NCBI RefSeq assembly: GCF_004342665.1
Contig: NZ_SMBY01000001.1
Span: forward strand, 782,950-846,949
Reading direction: 5' to 3'
DNA: 64,000 nucleotides
Origin: Samsonia erythrinae
GTDB lineage: Bacteria > Pseudomonadota > Gammaproteobacteria > Enterobacterales > Enterobacteriaceae
The notes under the pieces were generated by a model. It searched no databases and was not told the DNA's origin. It saw only the letters and a program-made list of their open reading frames with translations. Of the stretch, positions 41,869 through 53,875 are shown one piece after another. The first letter of the stretch is position 1. Each line of letters starts with the position of its first letter. A program made the translations under genes and the position numbers.

Positions 41869-42860
41869 TTGAACGCATCTGGTCTGGACGTTCGCGACTC
41901 TATTGGTTGCTACTGCCGCTGTCGTTGCTATACGGATGCATCACGTTTCTTATCCGTCAGAGTTATCGTCTGGGGTGGCGGAAACGTTGGCGAGCGCCGG
42001 TGCCTGTCGTGGTCGTCGGCAATTTGACCGCCGGTGGAAATGGTAAAACGCCGCTGGTTATCTGGCTTGTCGAGCAACTGCAACACAGAGGCTACCGCGT
42101 TGGTGTCGTGTCGCGTGGCTATGGCGGCAAAGCGGAACGCTATCCGCTGCTGCTGGAGGATAACGTGACAACGGCGCAGGCCGGCGATGAGCCGGTGCTG
42201 ATTTTCCAACGTACCGGTGCGCCTGTCGCCGTCGCGCCTCGTCGTCGAGAGGCTGTTGAGGCTCTGCTTTCACAGCACGCGCTGGATGCCGTGATTGCCG
42301 ATGATGGGTTGCAGCACTATGCGCTGGCGCGGGATGTTGAGCTGGTTGTGGTTGATGGCGCGCGTCGTTTTGGCAACGGGTGGTGGCTGCCGGCCGGGCC
42401 GATGCGGGAAAGGGCAAGCCGTCTGGCGTCGGTGGATGCGGTCATTGTCAATGGTGGCGTTCCGCGAGCGGGCGAGATCGGGATGACGCTAACGGCAGGA
42501 ATGGCGGTTAACTTACTGTCTGGCGAAACCCGCCCGCTGAACCAGTTGCATGATGTGGTCGCGATGGCGGGGATTGGGCATCCCCCGCGTTTTTTTGCTA
42601 CGCTGCGTGACGCCGGCGTCAGTATTTCACGTGAAGTCGCGTTTGCAGACCATCAATCCTATCAGCCGGAACGACTTGAACGGTTGACTCGCGATGCGGA
42701 TCAACCGTTGTTGATGACGGAAAAAGACGCGGTAAAATGTCGCGCATTCGCCCGGCATAACTGGTGGTATTTACCGGTTGATGCAGTGCTATCTGAGCCA
42801 CTGGCCACACAATTGCTCGTCAGGCTGGAAAATGTATTGAATCGGAATAGCAAAGAGTAG
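41865..42860 (+). CDS. lpxK: Tetraacyldisaccharide 4'-kinase
   Basis: Sixth lipid A step; adds the 4'-phosphate to form lipid IVA. 331 residues (E. coli 328). One N-terminal membrane anchor ([18 protein letters not shown]) precedes the P-loop [14 protein letters not shown]. Later motifs are [47 protein letters not shown] and MTEKDAVKC. Directly coupled to msbA. Confidence 0.97.
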   Translation: MIERIWSGRSRLYWLLLPLSLLYGCITFLIRQSYRLGWRKRWRAPVPVVVVGNLTAGGNGKTPLVIWLVEQLQHRGYRVGVVSRGYGGKAERYPLLLEDNVTTAQAGDEPVLIFQRTGAPVAVAPRRREAVEALLSQHALDAVIADDGLQHYALARDVELVVVDGARRFGNGWWLPAGPMRERASRLASVDAVIVNGGVPRAGEIGMTLTAGMAVNLLSGETRPLNQLHDVVAMAGIGHPPRFFATLRDAGVSISREVAFADHQSYQPERLERLTRDADQPLLMTEKDAVKCRAFARHNWWYLPVDAVLSEPLATQLLVRLENVLNRNSKE

Positions 42861-43087
42861 CGTATGACGCTCCCTGCTATCACGGTTTTAGGCCCCATCT
42901 GGGGATATCCTTATTCGTTCGCTGCCATACCCGAAAGCGTCGCGTTGCGTGATAAAACATTAGCGGTTGAAACAAGGTGATGCTTTAGATCGTGAGGACA
43001 AGTCTCATTTGTACCAGAGACGGGAAGATGACGGGTATAGAGTGGAAAAGCAGTAAGCCGGTCGTGTGCCGGCCAAATGGAGGAAGC
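42861..43087. other. lpxK-ycaR intergenic region (no ycaQ)
   Basis: E. coli has the 410-residue ycaQ (helicase-like glycosylase) gene at this point; here only 227 bases separate the genes. A 38-codon open frame 42864-42980 (MTLPAITVLGPIWGYP) lacks a good ribosome-binding site and similarity to YcaQ, so I do not call it. Confidence 0.55.
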
Positions 43088-43270
43088 ATGGATCACCGTT
43101 TACTTGAGATAGTCGCCTGTCCTGTTTGTCATGGCCGGCTGTATTTTAATAAAGAGAAACTGGAACTGATTTGTAAGGCTGATGGACTGGCTTATCCGGT
43201 CCGCGATGGCATCCCGGTATTGCTGGAGAACGAAGCGCGAAAACTCGACGCTGATGAGATAACGCAATGA
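43088..43270 (+). CDS. ycaR: UPF0434 protein YcaR
   Basis: 60-residue Trm112-like small protein (E. coli YcaR 60). The pattern [20 protein letters not shown] has two closely spaced cysteines and a third later, suggesting a metal site, followed by [22 protein letters not shown] 43088 follows GGAGGAA. It overlaps kdsB by four bases (ATGA), so it is read as one unit with kdsB. Function is unknown; a link to KDO or lipid A is suggested only by place. Confidence 0.93.
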   Translation: MDHRLLEIVACPVCHGRLYFNKEKLELICKADGLAYPVRDGIPVLLENEARKLDADEITQ

Positions 43271-44019
43271 AATTTAACGTGATTATCCCTGCCCGTTTTG
43301 CGTCAAGCCGCTTGCCGGGCAAACCGCTGGCGGATATCAACGGTAAACCGATGATCGTTCATGTGATGGCCAGAGCTCAGGAGTCAGGCGCGCAGCGCAT
43401 CATCGTGGCAACCGATCATCCTGATGTCGAGGCGGCGGTGCGCCAGGCCGGCGGTGAAGTTTGCCTGACGCGAGCCGATCACAATTCGGGTACGGAACGT
43501 CTGGCTGAAGTGATTGAGCGATATGGTTTTGCCGATGATGAAGTGATTGTTAACGTTCAGGGGGATGAGCCGCTGATCCCTTCCGTCATCATCCATCAGG
43601 TGGCGGAAAACCTCGCTGCCAGCAGCGCGGGGATGGCGACGCTGGCGGTGCCGATTGACACGCCAGAAGAAGCATTCAATCCGAACGCGGTAAAAGTGGT
43701 GACGGATGCCGAAGGATACGCACTGTATTTTTCCCGAGCGACGATCCCCTGGGAGCGGGAGCGCTTTGCACGGTCGAAGGAGACCATCGGCGATCATTTT
43801 CTGCGCCACATTGGCATTTATGCTTACCGTGCGGGTTTTGTGCGTCGCTATGTCAGCTGGGCGCCCAGCCAACTGGAGCAAATTGAATTGCTGGAGCAGT
43901 TGCGTGTGCTGTGGTATGGCGAGAAGATCCATGTCGCGGTGGCTAAAGCGGTTCCGAGCGTGGGCGTTGATACGCCGGAAGATTTGGCGCGTGTGCGACA
44001 GGCGATGGCGGGTCAGTAA
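43267..44019 (+). CDS. kdsB: CMP-KDO synthetase (3-deoxy-manno-octulosonate cytidylyltransferase)
   Basis: Activates KDO with CTP for incorporation into lipopolysaccharide. 250 residues (E. coli 248). The nucleotide site is [20 protein letters not shown] near the N-terminus. The catalytic acidic strand is [17 protein letters not shown], and the sugar region [12 protein letters not shown] is present. C-terminal [14 protein letters not shown] is typical. Confidence 0.98.
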   Translation: MKFNVIIPARFASSRLPGKPLADINGKPMIVHVMARAQESGAQRIIVATDHPDVEAAVRQAGGEVCLTRADHNSGTERLAEVIERYGFADDEVIVNVQGDEPLIPSVIIHQVAENLAASSAGMATLAVPIDTPEEAFNPNAVKVVTDAEGYALYFSRATIPWERERFARSKETIGDHFLRHIGIYAYRAGFVRRYVSWAPSQLEQIELLEQLRVLWYGEKIHVAVAKAVPSVGVDTPEDLARVRQAMAGQ

Positions 44020-44362
44020 GTTCGCAAGTGTTTATTCAGCACACCTGTTATCAGGAAGGAATTTATTCGGATTAGAATACGTTTCTTCCTTCAATATCTT
44101 CTTGCCTGATGGTGGGTTCCCTTCATTTTTTTGTGACTATTCTCTTCTCCCTCTCTTAAAACGGTTTGAATGACACGACCATTTCTTTATTCATGCCAGA
44201 GGCGTATCTTCGTTATGTGGGATGTGTTGGCGAGTAACGATAACGATGGGGATGTCCTGCGACATTGATCCCGGCTTGTTTGATCTGCGTTGATGAATCT
44301 GTCACTCGCTCGCCGCATCATGGTACACGGAACCATTTGGTTCAACTGAGGTAGCGTCGTTT
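44020..44362. other. Intergenic region kdsB-ycbJ
   Basis: About 340 bases. The only structures I see are a loose stem AGGAAG...CTTCCT with flanking ATCAGG/CCTGAT (44050-44110), and GAACC/GGTTC with a 4-base loop at 44330-44343, 20 bases before ycbJ. There is no convincing gene or terminator. Confidence 0.4.
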
Positions 44363-45256
44363 ATGGAACAGTTGAAAACGGAACTCAGTGCGGTGTTGGG
44401 CGAAAGCCTTAGCCGGCTTGAACGTATAAGCGAACAGCCCTATGCAGACCTGTATGCCTTATATGATAAAGAAGGCAACGCGATTCCGTTATTGGCTAAA
44501 AGTTACGTTTGCCAGGGGGTGGCGCAACAGGAAGCTTACAAGCTCTCCATGCTGGCGCGTGAAGGGGATGTTCGCTTGCCAACCGTTTACGGGCTGGTAT
44601 TGACGCAGCAGCATCCTTACCGGGAATTACTGCTGATTGAACGCCTGCGCGGCGTGTCGGTGGAAGCGCCGCCAAGAACGCACCAGCGCTGGGTTCTCCT
44701 GATGGATCAAATTGTTGAAAGCGTGCTGGCCTGGCACCGTATTGATAGCCACGGTTGTGTGGGATCCGTCGACAGTACACAGGATAACGATTGGGTGAGT
44801 TGGTATCGGCAACGCCTTGAAGTCCTCTGGTCGACGTTGCTCAATGTCAGCGCGCCTCAACTCACGCAGCAGGATCGGACGGTGCTTTATCGTTCCCGGC
44901 AGTGTCTGGACAGGCTTTTTGAAGATTTTGAAGACAGCTGCGTATTGGTGCATGGTAACCTGTCGCTGCGCAGTATGCTGAAAGATGCCCGCAGCGATCA
45001 GCTATTGGCGATGATTAATCCGGGTATGATGTTATGGGCGCCCAGAGAGTATGAGCTGTTCCGGCTCTGTCAATCGGGCATGCCGGAACAGTTGCTCTAT
45101 CACTATTTGAAACAGGCGCCGGTTTCTGAATCTTTTGTCTACCGGCGCTGGCTGTATGTGATTTGGGAAGCGGTAAGCCGCTATATCCATACGGGCCAAC
45201 TGGATCGTCAGCTCTTCGATGTGGCATCCCGCGAGCTGTCGCCCTGGCTGGAATGA
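44363..45256 (+). CDS. ycbJ: YcbJ, aminoglycoside-phosphotransferase-like kinase fold protein
   Basis: 297 residues, the same as E. coli YcbJ. The catalytic-loop-like segment CVLVHGNLSLRSMLKD stands where phosphotransferases have HGDLHxxN, so the Asp is replaced by Asn. The N-lobe has LSRLERISEQPYADLYAL and ELLLIERLRG. Function unknown. Start at ATG 44363 with GAGGTAG upstream. The 3' end overlaps the convergent elyC by 49 bases. Confidence 0.87.
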   Translation: MEQLKTELSAVLGESLSRLERISEQPYADLYALYDKEGNAIPLLAKSYVCQGVAQQEAYKLSMLAREGDVRLPTVYGLVLTQQHPYRELLLIERLRGVSVEAPPRTHQRWVLLMDQIVESVLAWHRIDSHGCVGSVDSTQDNDWVSWYRQRLEVLWSTLLNVSAPQLTQQDRTVLYRSRQCLDRLFEDFEDSCVLVHGNLSLRSMLKDARSDQLLAMINPGMMLWAPREYELFRLCQSGMPEQLLYHYLKQAPVSESFVYRRWLYVIWEAVSRYIHTGQLDRQLFDVASRELSPWLE

Positions 45257-46047
45257 TCTGTCGGCGCCGCACTAGGTGGCGTAGCCCCTTTCAGTGACTG
45301 CCAGATTCGACCCAGCGTTTCATACCAGACCCTCTCGCTGTGCGATAAATAGTAAGCGGAAGGGAAGGTTTTTTCCCACGGGTTAAGGGCGGAGGTGATT
45401 GCCATCTGATTCGCGGGTGCGGGGATCGGGATTAACCCCTGAGCCTGAAAGAAGCGTAGGGCGCGGGGGAGATGGTTAGCCGAGGTCACGAGCAAAAAAG
45501 GCTGCCTGCCGACAATCTTTGCCGTAGCCGCGGCTTCTTCCTCGGTATCTCTTGGCGTATCCAGAATGACAATGTCCTGATTGGGGATCCCCAGACTTTC
45601 CGCCACCAGCGCCGCGGTTTTCGCATTGCTTACCGGGTTTCCCTGTGCCGCCGCGCCGGTAAAAATCAGTTTTGCCCCCGGGTTGGCATGATAGAGGCGA
45701 ATCCCTTCCGTGACGCGTGGCAGGCTGTTGCCGATGAGATTAGAACTGGGTGCCCATTCCGCGTTATAGGTATATCCCCCTCCGAGCACGACAATATAGT
45801 CGATATCGTTCGTCTGTGTCGTTTTTCGCCAGGTCGGATAGTGTGATTCCAGCGGTAGCAGCAGCCGATCGGCAACGGGTTGCAGGCTAAGCAAGATCAG
45901 CAACAGCCAACTGACTGCGATTATCGTCTTCCCCGCGCGTTGCCGCTGGGTGAACCAGAGTAACAACAGACCGGCACCCATCAGAAGTAATAGCAATGGC
46001 AACGGCTGCAACAGGCTGCCAACGAACTTTTTGAGTGCGAAAAGCAT
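45208..46047 (-). CDS. elyC: ElyC, envelope biogenesis protein (DUF218)
   Basis: 279 residues (E. coli 259). N-terminal membrane segments LLQPLPLLLLLMGAGLLLLW and TIIAVSWLLLILLSL, then a DUF218 domain: DYIVVLGGGYTYNAEWAP, KLIFTGAAAQGN, and LLVTSANHLPRALRFFQAQG. In E. coli it supports peptidoglycan precursor supply at low temperature. The C-terminus is about 20 residues longer than in E. coli and lies on the opposite strand of the ycbJ end. Divergent from cmoM. Confidence 0.92.
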   Translation of the reverse strand: MLFALKKFVGSLLQPLPLLLLLMGAGLLLLWFTQRQRAGKTIIAVSWLLLILLSLQPVADRLLLPLESHYPTWRKTTQTNDIDYIVVLGGGYTYNAEWAPSSNLIGNSLPRVTEGIRLYHANPGAKLIFTGAAAQGNPVSNAKTAALVAESLGIPNQDIVILDTPRDTEEEAAATAKIVGRQPFLLVTSANHLPRALRFFQAQGLIPIPAPANQMAITSALNPWEKTFPSAYYLSHSERVWYETLGRIWQSLKGATPPSAAPTDHSSQGDSSRDATSKS

Positions 46048-46214
46048 AAAATCGCGTTCCTTTTGAGTGAAAAACCCGCATCCGGGAAGATATCATGCGG
46101 TAAGGCCATTTATTCTAGGCTAGCCTGTGCCAAAATGGCAGGCTGGAAAAACTCATCGCGCGGACATTCGCAGCACGAGACAAACCCGTTTATTATGATG
46201 CGGAACAATGACTG

Positions 46215-47000
46215 ATGCAGGATCGCAATTTTAACGATATTGCCGAAAAATTCGCTCAGAATATCTACGGCACGACGAAAGGGAAACTTCGGCAGGCGGT
46301 ATTGTGGCAGGACCTTAGCGACCTGTTGACTCAACTCCCGGCCCGGCCTTTGCGCATCCTCGATGCGGGGGGCGGCGAAGGGCATATGGCATGCCGTCTC
46401 GCGGCTTTAGGACATCAGGTATTGTTGTGCGATGTCTCCGATGAGATGATTCAGCGCGCGAAAAATGCGGCGATGGCGCAGGGCGTCATTGATAATATGC
46501 GTTTTGTCCCCTGTTCCGCTCAGGATATTGCACAATATATGGAAAGTCCCGCCGATCTGATATTGTTCCATGCGGTGTTGGAGTGGGTGGCACAACCACA
46601 GCAAGTGCTGAAAATATTGTATGATTGTCTGTCGCCGGGAGGCGCGCTGTCTCTGATGTTCTATAACTATCACGGGCTGTTGATGCGTAACATCCTGCTG
46701 GGCAACTTTGATTACGTCCAGGCAGGTATGCCGAAGCGCAAGCGGCGCTCGCTATCGCCGGATCATCCGTTGGATCCGCAAGAGGTCTATAGTTGGCTTG
46801 AAGCGATGGGGTTAACGATCAGCGGCAAAACCGGCGTGCGCGTGTTTCATGACTATTTGCAGAATAAGCAGCAGCAAATTGATAGGTTTGCCGACATTCT
46901 GGCGCTTGAACAGCAGCATTGCCGGCAGGAGCCTTTTGTCAGTTTGGGCCGTTATATCCATGTCATGGCGCATAAACCCCATTTGAAGGATGCATTATGA
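46215..47000 (+). CDS. cmoM: tRNA 5-carboxymethoxyuridine methyltransferase
   Basis: 261 residues, as in E. coli CmoM (SmtA). The SAM-binding motif I is [21 protein letters not shown], motif II follows in [17 protein letters not shown], then [15 protein letters not shown]. It methylates cmo5U to mcmo5U at the wobble position of some tRNAs. Start ATG 46215; the gene overlaps mukF by four bases. Confidence 0.95.
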   Translation: MQDRNFNDIAEKFAQNIYGTTKGKLRQAVLWQDLSDLLTQLPARPLRILDAGGGEGHMACRLAALGHQVLLCDVSDEMIQRAKNAAMAQGVIDNMRFVPCSAQDIAQYMESPADLILFHAVLEWVAQPQQVLKILYDCLSPGGALSLMFYNYHGLLMRNILLGNFDYVQAGMPKRKRRSLSPDHPLDPQEVYSWLEAMGLTISGKTGVRVFHDYLQNKQQQIDRFADILALEQQHCRQEPFVSLGRYIHVMAHKPHLKDAL

Positions 47001-48322
47001 GTGATTTTTCCCAGACTGTACCCGAACTGGTCGCCTGGGCACGCAAAAATGATTTTTCCATTTCCCTTCCCACCGAGCGCCTGGCTTTTCTGATGGCGAT
47101 CGCCACGCTGAACGGCGAACGTATGGACGGTGAAATGAGCGAAGGCGAACTGGTCGATGCCTTCCGCCATGTGAGTCAGGGATTTGATCAGACGAATGAG
47201 ACCATTACTGTCCGCGCCAATAATGCAATCAACGATCTGGTGCGTCAGCGGTTAATTAACCGTTTTACCAGCGAACACGCGGAAGGTAACGCGATCTATC
47301 GTCTGACGCCGCTGGGGATCGGCATTACCGACTACTATATTCGCCAGCGTGAGTTCTCGACGCTGCGGCTTTCCATGCAGCTTTCTATCGTCGCACAAGA
47401 GCTACGTCGTGCAGCCGACGCGGCGGAAGAAGGCGGCGATGAGTTTCACTGGCACCGCAATGTGTTCGCGCCGCTGAAATATTCCGTTGCCGAAATTTTT
47501 GACAGTATCGATCTGTCACAGCGCGTGATGGATGAGCAGCAGCAAGGCGTTAAGGATGATATCGCCGCGCTGTTGAATCAGGATTGGCGGGCGGCGATTA
47601 GCAGCTGTGAACAACTGCTGACGGAAACCTCATCCACGCTGCGTGAATTACAGGACACGCTCGAAGCGGCGGGCGATAAGTTGCAGGCAAGCTTGCTGAG
47701 TATTCAGGATGCGATTCTGAATAATCCGCATAACCTGGAGGTTGTCGACAAGCTGGTGTTTGACCTGCAAAACAAACTCGACCGCATTGTGAGCTGGGGA
47801 CAGCAGACGATAGATCTGTGGATTGGTTACGATCGCCACGTGCATAAGTTTATCCGTACCGCGATCGACATGGATAAAAACCGCGTCTTTGCCCAGCGTC
47901 TGCGTCAGTCGGTGCAGAGCTATTTCGAACACCCCTGGGCATTGACGTTTGCGAATGCGGATCGCCTGTTGGATATGCGCGACGAAGAATTGACGTTGCG
48001 TAGCGAAGAAGTGACCGGTGAATTGCCGCCGGAGCTGGAATACGAAGAGTTTAGTGAAATGCGCGAGCAGCTTATCGCGTTGGTTGAGCAGGCGCTGCAA
48101 AAATACAAAACGCAGCAGATCCCGCTTGATTTGAGTGAAGTGATGCGGGCCTACCTTGCTCAGCATCCGCGCTCGCGGCATTTTGATGTTGCACGAATCG
48201 TGGTCGACCAGGCGGTACGTCTGGGCGTTGCCGAAGCCGATTTTACCGGATTGCCCGCGTTGTGGCAGGCAATCAATGATTACGGAGCCAAGGTGCAGGC
48301 CCATGTCATCGACAAATATTGA
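46997..48322 (+). CDS. mukF: Condensin kleisin subunit MukF
   Basis: 441 residues (E. coli 440). N-terminal winged-helix dimerisation domain ([28 protein letters not shown]), a central four-helix region (from about residue 110) and a C-terminal winged helix that binds the MukB head. It dimerises and bridges MukB heads with MukE. The start overlaps cmoM (ATGA) and the end overlaps mukE by 20 bases, so cmoM-mukF-mukE-mukB is one operon. Confidence 0.97.
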   Translation: MSDFSQTVPELVAWARKNDFSISLPTERLAFLMAIATLNGERMDGEMSEGELVDAFRHVSQGFDQTNETITVRANNAINDLVRQRLINRFTSEHAEGNAIYRLTPLGIGITDYYIRQREFSTLRLSMQLSIVAQELRRAADAAEEGGDEFHWHRNVFAPLKYSVAEIFDSIDLSQRVMDEQQQGVKDDIAALLNQDWRAAISSCEQLLTETSSTLRELQDTLEAAGDKLQASLLSIQDAILNNPHNLEVVDKLVFDLQNKLDRIVSWGQQTIDLWIGYDRHVHKFIRTAIDMDKNRVFAQRLRQSVQSYFEHPWALTFANADRLLDMRDEELTLRSEEVTGELPPELEYEEFSEMREQLIALVEQALQKYKTQQIPLDLSEVMRAYLAQHPRSRHFDVARIVVDQAVRLGVAEADFTGLPALWQAINDYGAKVQAHVIDKY

Positions 48323-49025
48323 ACAACTTATGCCAGTGAAGCTGGCAACCGCGCTGTCAAATAATCTGTTCCCTGCGCTGGACAGCCAATTGCGCGCCGG
48401 GCGCCATATTGGCGTTGAAGAACTGGAAAACCACGTTTTTTTGATGGATTTTCAGGATGTGCTGGAAGAATTCTACAGCCGCTACAACGTGGAGCTGATT
48501 CGCGCGCCGGAAGGGTTTTTCTATCTGCGTCCGCGTTCCACCACGCTGATTTCCCGCTCGGTGTTGTCTGAACTGGATATGATGGTGGGGAAAATCCTCT
48601 GCTACCTTTACCTGAGTCCGGAGCGCCTGGCGCACGAAGGGATTTTTAGCCAGCAGGAGCTTTACGAAGAGCTGCTGAATCTGGCGGATGAAAGCAAGCT
48701 GTTGAAGCTGGTTAACCAGCGCTCTACCGGTTCCGATCTGGATCGTCAGAAATTGCAGGAAAAAGTCAGAACCTCGCTTAACCGCCTGCGCCGGTTGGGG
48801 ATGATCTACTTTATGGGCAGTGACAACAGCAAATTCAGAATTACCGAATCGGTGTTCCGTTTCGGTGCTGATGTACGCAGCGGCGATGATGCTCGCGAAG
48901 CGCAGTTACGCATGATTCGCGATGGTGAAGCGATGCCTGTTGAAGGTAGTTTGTCGCTGAAAGATGACAGCGAAGATAACGATCGCACCGACGATGCCGC
49001 GCCAGAAACGGGCGAGGATGAATAA
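48303..49025 (+). CDS. mukE: Condensin accessory subunit MukE
   Basis: 240 residues (E. coli 234), all winged-helix. Conserved [20 protein letters not shown] at the start, [20 protein letters not shown], and [19 protein letters not shown] near the end, then an acidic tail. ATG 48303 overlaps mukF by 20 bases; an upstream in-frame codon at 48156 lies inside mukF and is rejected. Confidence 0.97.
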   Translation: MSSTNIEQLMPVKLATALSNNLFPALDSQLRAGRHIGVEELENHVFLMDFQDVLEEFYSRYNVELIRAPEGFFYLRPRSTTLISRSVLSELDMMVGKILCYLYLSPERLAHEGIFSQQELYEELLNLADESKLLKLVNQRSTGSDLDRQKLQEKVRTSLNRLRRLGMIYFMGSDNSKFRITESVFRFGADVRSGDDAREAQLRMIRDGEAMPVEGSLSLKDDSEDNDRTDDAAPETGEDE

Positions 49026-49044
49026 GTGTTGAGGATGAACAGGA

Positions 49045-52000
49045 ATGATTGAACGCGGTAAATTTCGCTCATTAACGCTGGTCAACTGGAATGGTTTTTT
49101 CGCCCGTACCTTCGATCTGGATGAGCTGGTGACGACATTGTCCGGCGGTAATGGCGCGGGGAAATCCACCACGATGGCGGCTTTCATTACGGCACTGATC
49201 CCCGACCTGACGCTGCTGCACTTCAGAAACACCACGGAGGCCGGCGCCACCAGTGGTTCACGCGATAAGGGTTTGCACGGCAAGCTGCGGGCCGGCGTCT
49301 GCTACTCCACGCTGGATGTGGTGAACTCGCGCCATCAGCGCGTGCTGGTTGGCGTTCGTCTCCAGCAGGTGGCTGGTCGCGATCGTAAGGTCGATATCAA
49401 ACCTTTCACGATTCAGGGGTTGCCGACGGCGATACAGCCCACGCAGATTCTGACGCAGGTTGTCGGCGATCGTCAGGCGCGCGTGCTCTCGCTGCAAGAG
49501 TTGAAAGACCGCGTTGAGGAGATGGAAGGCGTTCAGTTCAAGCAGTTTAACTCCATTACCGACTATCACTCGCTGATGTTTGATTTAGGCGTGGTGCCGC
49601 GCCGTTTGCGCTCGGCCTCCGATCGCAGCAAATTTTACCGATTGATTGAAGCTTCGCTCTACGGCGGCATTTCGAGTGCGATTACCCGATCGCTGCGCGA
49701 CTACCTGCTGCCGGAAAACAGCGGCGTGCGTAAAGCGTTTCAGGATATGGAAGCGGCGCTGCGTGAAAACCGCATGACGTTGGAAGCGATCCGCGTGACG
49801 CAGTCCGACCGCGATTTGTTTAAGCACCTGATTTCTGAAGCAACCTCCTACGTGGCCGCTGACTACATGCGCCACGCCAATGAACGCCGCATTCATCTGG
49901 ATGGGGCGTTAGCGTTGCGTCGCGATCTGTTTTCCAGCCGTAAGCAGCTGTCCAGCGAGCAATATCGCCATGTGGAAATGGCGCGCGAACTGGCGGAGCA
50001 AAGCGGAGCGGAAGGGGATTTAGAAACCGATTATCAGGCCGCCAGCGACCACCTGAATCTGGTGCAGACGGCGATGCGTCAGCAGGAGAAAATCGAACGT
50101 TATAACGCCGATTTGGAAGAGCTGAGCTATCGCCTCGAAGAACAGAACGTTGTGGTGGAAGAGGCGCGGGAACAGCAAGCGGAAAACGAAGAACGCGCCG
50201 ATGCCGCAGAATTAGAGGTGGATGAGCTCAAAAGCCAGCTTGCCGATTATCAGCAGGCGTTGGACGTACAGCAAACGCGCGCGATTCAGTATCAGCAGGC
50301 GCAGCAAGCGCTGGAGCGCGCCCGGACGCTGTGCCAATTGCCCGATTTGACGGCGGATAATGCGGATGAGTGGCTGGACAGCTTTCAGGCGAAAGAGCAG
50401 GAAGCCACGGAGATTCTGCTGATGCTGGAGCAGAAACTGAGCGTAGCGGATGCCGCGCACGATCAGTTTGAGCAAGCCTACCAGCTCGTGAGCAACATCG
50501 CCGGGGCGGTTAGCCGCAGCGAAGCCTGGCAGGTCGCGCGCGATCTACTGCGTGACAGTTCCTCCCAGCGCTATCAGGCGGAGCGGGTGCAGCCGCTGCG
50601 CATGCGTCTGTCGGAGTTGGAACAGCGCCTGCGTGAGCAGCAGGAGGCCGAGCGGCTATTGCAGGATTTCTGCAAACGCAGCGGTCAGGACTATCAGCCG
50701 GAGGAGCTGGAGTCGCTTCAGCAAGCGCTTGATGAGCGGATCGCATCGCTATCCGCACTGGTGGCGGAAGCGGGCGAACGTCGCATGGCGTTGCGACAGG
50801 AGCTGGAGCAAACGCAGCAGCGCATTCAGCAACTGACGTCACGCGCGCCGATCTGGTTGGCCGCGCAAGAAATGTTGACGCAGTTGAGTGAGCAAAGCGG
50901 CGAAACCTTTGAAGATGGCCGTCAGGTGACGGAATACATGCAGCAACTGCTGGAGCGTGAGCGCGAAACCACGGTTGAACGTGATGAAATCGCTGCGCGT
51001 AAGCGGCAGGCAGAAGCGCAGATCGAGCGCTTGAGTCAGCCGGGCGGTTCGGAAGATCCGCGTCTTAATGCGCTGGCGGAACGCTTTGGCGGCGTGCTGC
51101 TGTCTGAAATTTATGATGACGTGACGCTGGATGACGCCCCGTATTTTTCGGCGTTGTATGGTCCCTCCCGTCATGCCATTGTGGTCGCCGATCTCTCACT
51201 GGTGCGGGAACAGCTGGGCGGTCTGGAAGATTGCCCGGAAGATCTGTATCTGATCGAAGGCGATCCGCAATCCTTTGATGACAGCGTCTTTGCCGTCGAA
51301 GAGCTGGAGCGGGCGGTGGTCGTTAAGGTAGCGGAACGCCAGTGGCGCTACTCTCGTTTTCCCGAGGTGCCGCTATTTGGCCGCGCCGCGCGGGAAGCGC
51401 GTCTGGAAAGCCTGCGCGATGAGCGCGAAGCGCTGGCGGAACAGTACGCGACGCTCTCTTTTGACGTACAAAAAACCCAGCGTTTGCATCAGTCTTTCAG
51501 CCGTTTCATTGGTGCGCATCTGGCCGTTGCTTTTGATAGCGATCCTGAGGCGGAGATCCGCACGCTCAGTTCCCGTCGTGGTGAACTGGATCGCGCGATG
51601 GCCAGTTTTGATGGTGAAAATCAGCAGCAGCGCCAACAGTTCGAGCAGGCGAAAGAGGCCAGCGTGCTGCTGAATAAATTGATCCCGCGTATTAGCCTGC
51701 TTTGCGACGACACCTTGCAGGATCGCGTGGAAGAGATCCGCGCCGAATTGGATGAGGCGGAAGAGTCCGCGCGTTTTATTCATCAACACGGTGGGGCGCT
51801 GACTAAACTGGAGCCGTTGATTTCGGTCTTGCAAAGTGACCCGCAGCAGCACGAACAGTTGCAGGAAGATTATGCTCAGGCGCAGAACGCACAGCGGCAG
51901 GCGAAACAGCAGGCGTTCGCGCTAACGGAAGTTGTACAGCGTCGCGCTCACTTCAGCTACGCGGATTCCGCCGGCATGTTAGGCGAAAATGCCGATCTGA

Positions 52001-53487
52001 ACGACAAGCTGCGCCACCGTCTGGAACAGGCGGAAGCGGAGAGAACACGCGCACGTGAACAGTTACGCCAGCATCAGGCTCAGTTGACGCAGTACAGCCA
52101 GGTTCAGGCATCGCTGAAAAGTTCTTACGACGCCAAGCAGGACATGTTGAAGGAACTGACGCAGGAACTTCAGGATATCGGTGTGCGTGCCGATGCTGAT
52201 TCTGAAGCGCGCGCCCGTCAGCGCCGTGATGAACTTCATGCCGCATTGAGCGCCAACCGCTCACGCCGCAATCAGTTGGAAAAACAGATTACGTTCTGTG
52301 AAGCGGAAATGGACAGTTTGCAAAAGAAATTACGCAAGCTGGAACGTGATTATCACCAGATGCGCGAGCAGGTAGTAACGGCGAAAGCGGGCTGGTGTGC
52401 GGTCATGCGTCTGGTGAAAGATAACGGCGTTGAACGTCGTCTTCACCGCCGTGAACTGGCGTATATGGATGGCGACGAGCTGCGTTCCATGTCGGATAAG
52501 GCGCTGGGCGCGCTGCGTCTGGCCGTTGCGGATAATGAACACCTGCGCGATGTGCTGCGGCTTTCTGAAGATCCCAAACGACCGGAACGCAAGATCCAGT
52601 TCTACATTGCCGTTTATCAGCATCTGCGTGAGCGTATCCGGCAGGATATTATCCGTACCGATGACCCGGTAGAAGCGATTGAACAGATGGAGATCGAGCT
52701 CAATCGTTTGACTGAAGAACTGACGGCGCGTGAGCAGATGCTGGCAATCAGCTCACGCAGCGTAGCCAACATCATTCGCAAAACGATCCAGCGTGAGCAG
52801 AACCGGATCCGTATGCTGAATCAGGGGTTACAGGCGGTGGCTTTTGGTCAGGTGAAGAGCGTTCGGCTTAACGTCAACGTGCGTGAAACGCATACTACGC
52901 TGCTTAACGTGTTGTCTGAACAGCAGGAAATACATCAGGATCTGTTCAACAGTAACCGTCTGACCTTCTCAGAGGCGTTGGCAAAACTGTATCAACGTCT
53001 GAACCCTGAAATTGATATGGGACAGCGCACGCCGCAAACTATCGGTGAAGAACTGCTGGATTACCGCAACTACCTTGAAATGGAAGTGGAGGTTAACCGC
53101 GGAGCGGATGGTTGGCTACGGGCGGAAAGTGGCGCGCTGTCAACCGGGGAGGCGATCGGTACCGGTATGTCGATTCTGGTCATGGTGGTTCAAAGTTGGG
53201 AAGAGGAATCTAAACGTCTGCGGGGTAAAGACATTATCCCATGTCGTTTGTTGTTCCTGGATGAGGCGGCCCGTCTGGATGCCAAATCGATTGCGACGCT
53301 ATTTGAGCTTTGCGATCGATTGGAAATGCAACTGGTTATCGCTGCGCCAGAGAATATCAGCCCGGAGAAAGGAACGACCTATAAGCTGGTGCGTAAAGTT
53401 TACCAGAACCATGAACATGTTCATGTGGTCGGGCTGCGTGGTTTCGGCGCCGAAGCGTCAGAAACACAAGAACAACTCTCGCAGTGA
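49045..53487 (+). CDS. mukB: SMC-like chromosome condensin MukB
   Basis: 1480 residues (E. coli 1486). Walker [10 protein letters not shown] at residues 34-42 in the N-terminal half-head. Coiled coil with Q/E/R-rich heptads runs from about 290 to 650, the globular hinge spans about 650-780, and the return coil lasts to about 1,300. The C-terminal head carries the signature [16 protein letters not shown] and Walker [14 protein letters not shown]. It forms the MukBEF condensin that compacts and segregates chromosomes; its hinge also binds ParC of topoisomerase IV. Starts 19 bases after mukE. Confidence 0.98.
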   Translation: MIERGKFRSLTLVNWNGFFARTFDLDELVTTLSGGNGAGKSTTMAAFITALIPDLTLLHFRNTTEAGATSGSRDKGLHGKLRAGVCYSTLDVVNSRHQRVLVGVRLQQVAGRDRKVDIKPFTIQGLPTAIQPTQILTQVVGDRQARVLSLQELKDRVEEMEGVQFKQFNSITDYHSLMFDLGVVPRRLRSASDRSKFYRLIEASLYGGISSAITRSLRDYLLPENSGVRKAFQDMEAALRENRMTLEAIRVTQSDRDLFKHLISEATSYVAADYMRHANERRIHLDGALALRRDLFSSRKQLSSEQYRHVEMARELAEQSGAEGDLETDYQAASDHLNLVQTAMRQQEKIERYNADLEELSYRLEEQNVVVEEAREQQAENEERADAAELEVDELKSQLADYQQALDVQQTRAIQYQQAQQALERARTLCQLPDLTADNADEWLDSFQAKEQEATEILLMLEQKLSVADAAHDQFEQAYQLVSNIAGAVSRSEAWQVARDLLRDSSSQRYQAERVQPLRMRLSELEQRLREQQEAERLLQDFCKRSGQDYQPEELESLQQALDERIASLSALVAEAGERRMALRQELEQTQQRIQQLTSRAPIWLAAQEMLTQLSEQSGETFEDGRQVTEYMQQLLERERETTVERDEIAARKRQAEAQIERLSQPGGSEDPRLNALAERFGGVLLSEIYDDVTLDDAPYFSALYGPSRHAIVVADLSLVREQLGGLEDCPEDLYLIEGDPQSFDDSVFAVEELERAVVVKVAERQWRYSRFPEVPLFGRAAREARLESLRDEREALAEQYATLSFDVQKTQRLHQSFSRFIGAHLAVAFDSDPEAEIRTLSSRRGELDRAMASFDGENQQQRQQFEQAKEASVLLNKLIPRISLLCDDTLQDRVEEIRAELDEAEESARFIHQHGGALTKLEPLISVLQSDPQQHEQLQEDYAQAQNAQRQAKQQAFALTEVVQRRAHFSYADSAGMLGENADLNDKLRHRLEQAEAERTRAREQLRQHQAQLTQYSQVQASLKSSYDAKQDMLKELTQELQDIGVRADADSEARARQRRDELHAALSANRSRRNQLEKQITFCEAEMDSLQKKLRKLERDYHQMREQVVTAKAGWCAVMRLVKDNGVERRLHRRELAYMDGDELRSMSDKALGALRLAVADNEHLRDVLRLSEDPKRPERKIQFYIAVYQHLRERIRQDIIRTDDPVEAIEQMEIELNRLTEELTAREQMLAISSRSVANIIRKTIQREQNRIRMLNQGLQAVAFGQVKSVRLNVNVRETHTTLLNVLSEQQEIHQDLFNSNRLTFSEALAKLYQRLNPEIDMGQRTPQTIGEELLDYRNYLEMEVEVNRGADGWLRAESGALSTGEAIGTGMSILVMVVQSWEEESKRLRGKDIIPCRLLFLDEAARLDAKSIATLFELCDRLEMQLVIAAPENISPEKGTTYKLVRKVYQNHEHVHVVGLRGFGAEASETQEQLSQ

Positions 53488-53503
53488 TTTACCGTCGTCA
53501 TGC

Positions 53504-53533
53504 AAAAGCCGCTTTTAAGCGGCTTTTTTTTTT
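53504..53533 (+). terminator. Terminator of the cmoM-mukFEB operon
   Basis: AAAAGCCGC, loop TTTTAA region, GCGGCTTTT, then a run of about ten T in all. Confidence 0.9.
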
Positions 53534-53875
53534 GGGGTGCGGCGCTCGTCTTTTGCACAAACTTCGTCGCGCGCAACCGCAAGATAAATCGCGGGAAGAG
53601 GAAGCAAAAATCGTTTTCTCTTTATATACTGACGATGTAACAATTACAGGGCGTTAGGGATCCCCGGTTGTGTGCTGTAAAAAGCGGCCCTCATAACGGG
53701 CGCCATAAATATATAAGATGATTTTTTCATTCTTTAATCGTTTTGACCGTAGGGATACGTCATGGTGATGTTTGGCCAGCATGATCTTAATGCGGGCGAA
53801 TTCAGTTTGTTATTTCCACATTCAATGTAGATTGTCGTGAAGGCACGGTGGTTGATGAGTTCAGGGGATAAATGG
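53534..53875. other. Intergenic region mukB-ldtD
   Basis: About 340 bases without a gene. A small dyad TGTAACAATTACA lies at 53636-53648 and an imperfect repeat GCGGCCC..GGGCGCC at 53683-53704. Whether either binds an envelope-stress regulator cannot be told. Confidence 0.4.

Noticed and set aside
42864-42980. 38-codon frame after lpxK
   Set aside because: No good ribosome-binding site, no similarity to YcaQ or another known small protein; too short to support.
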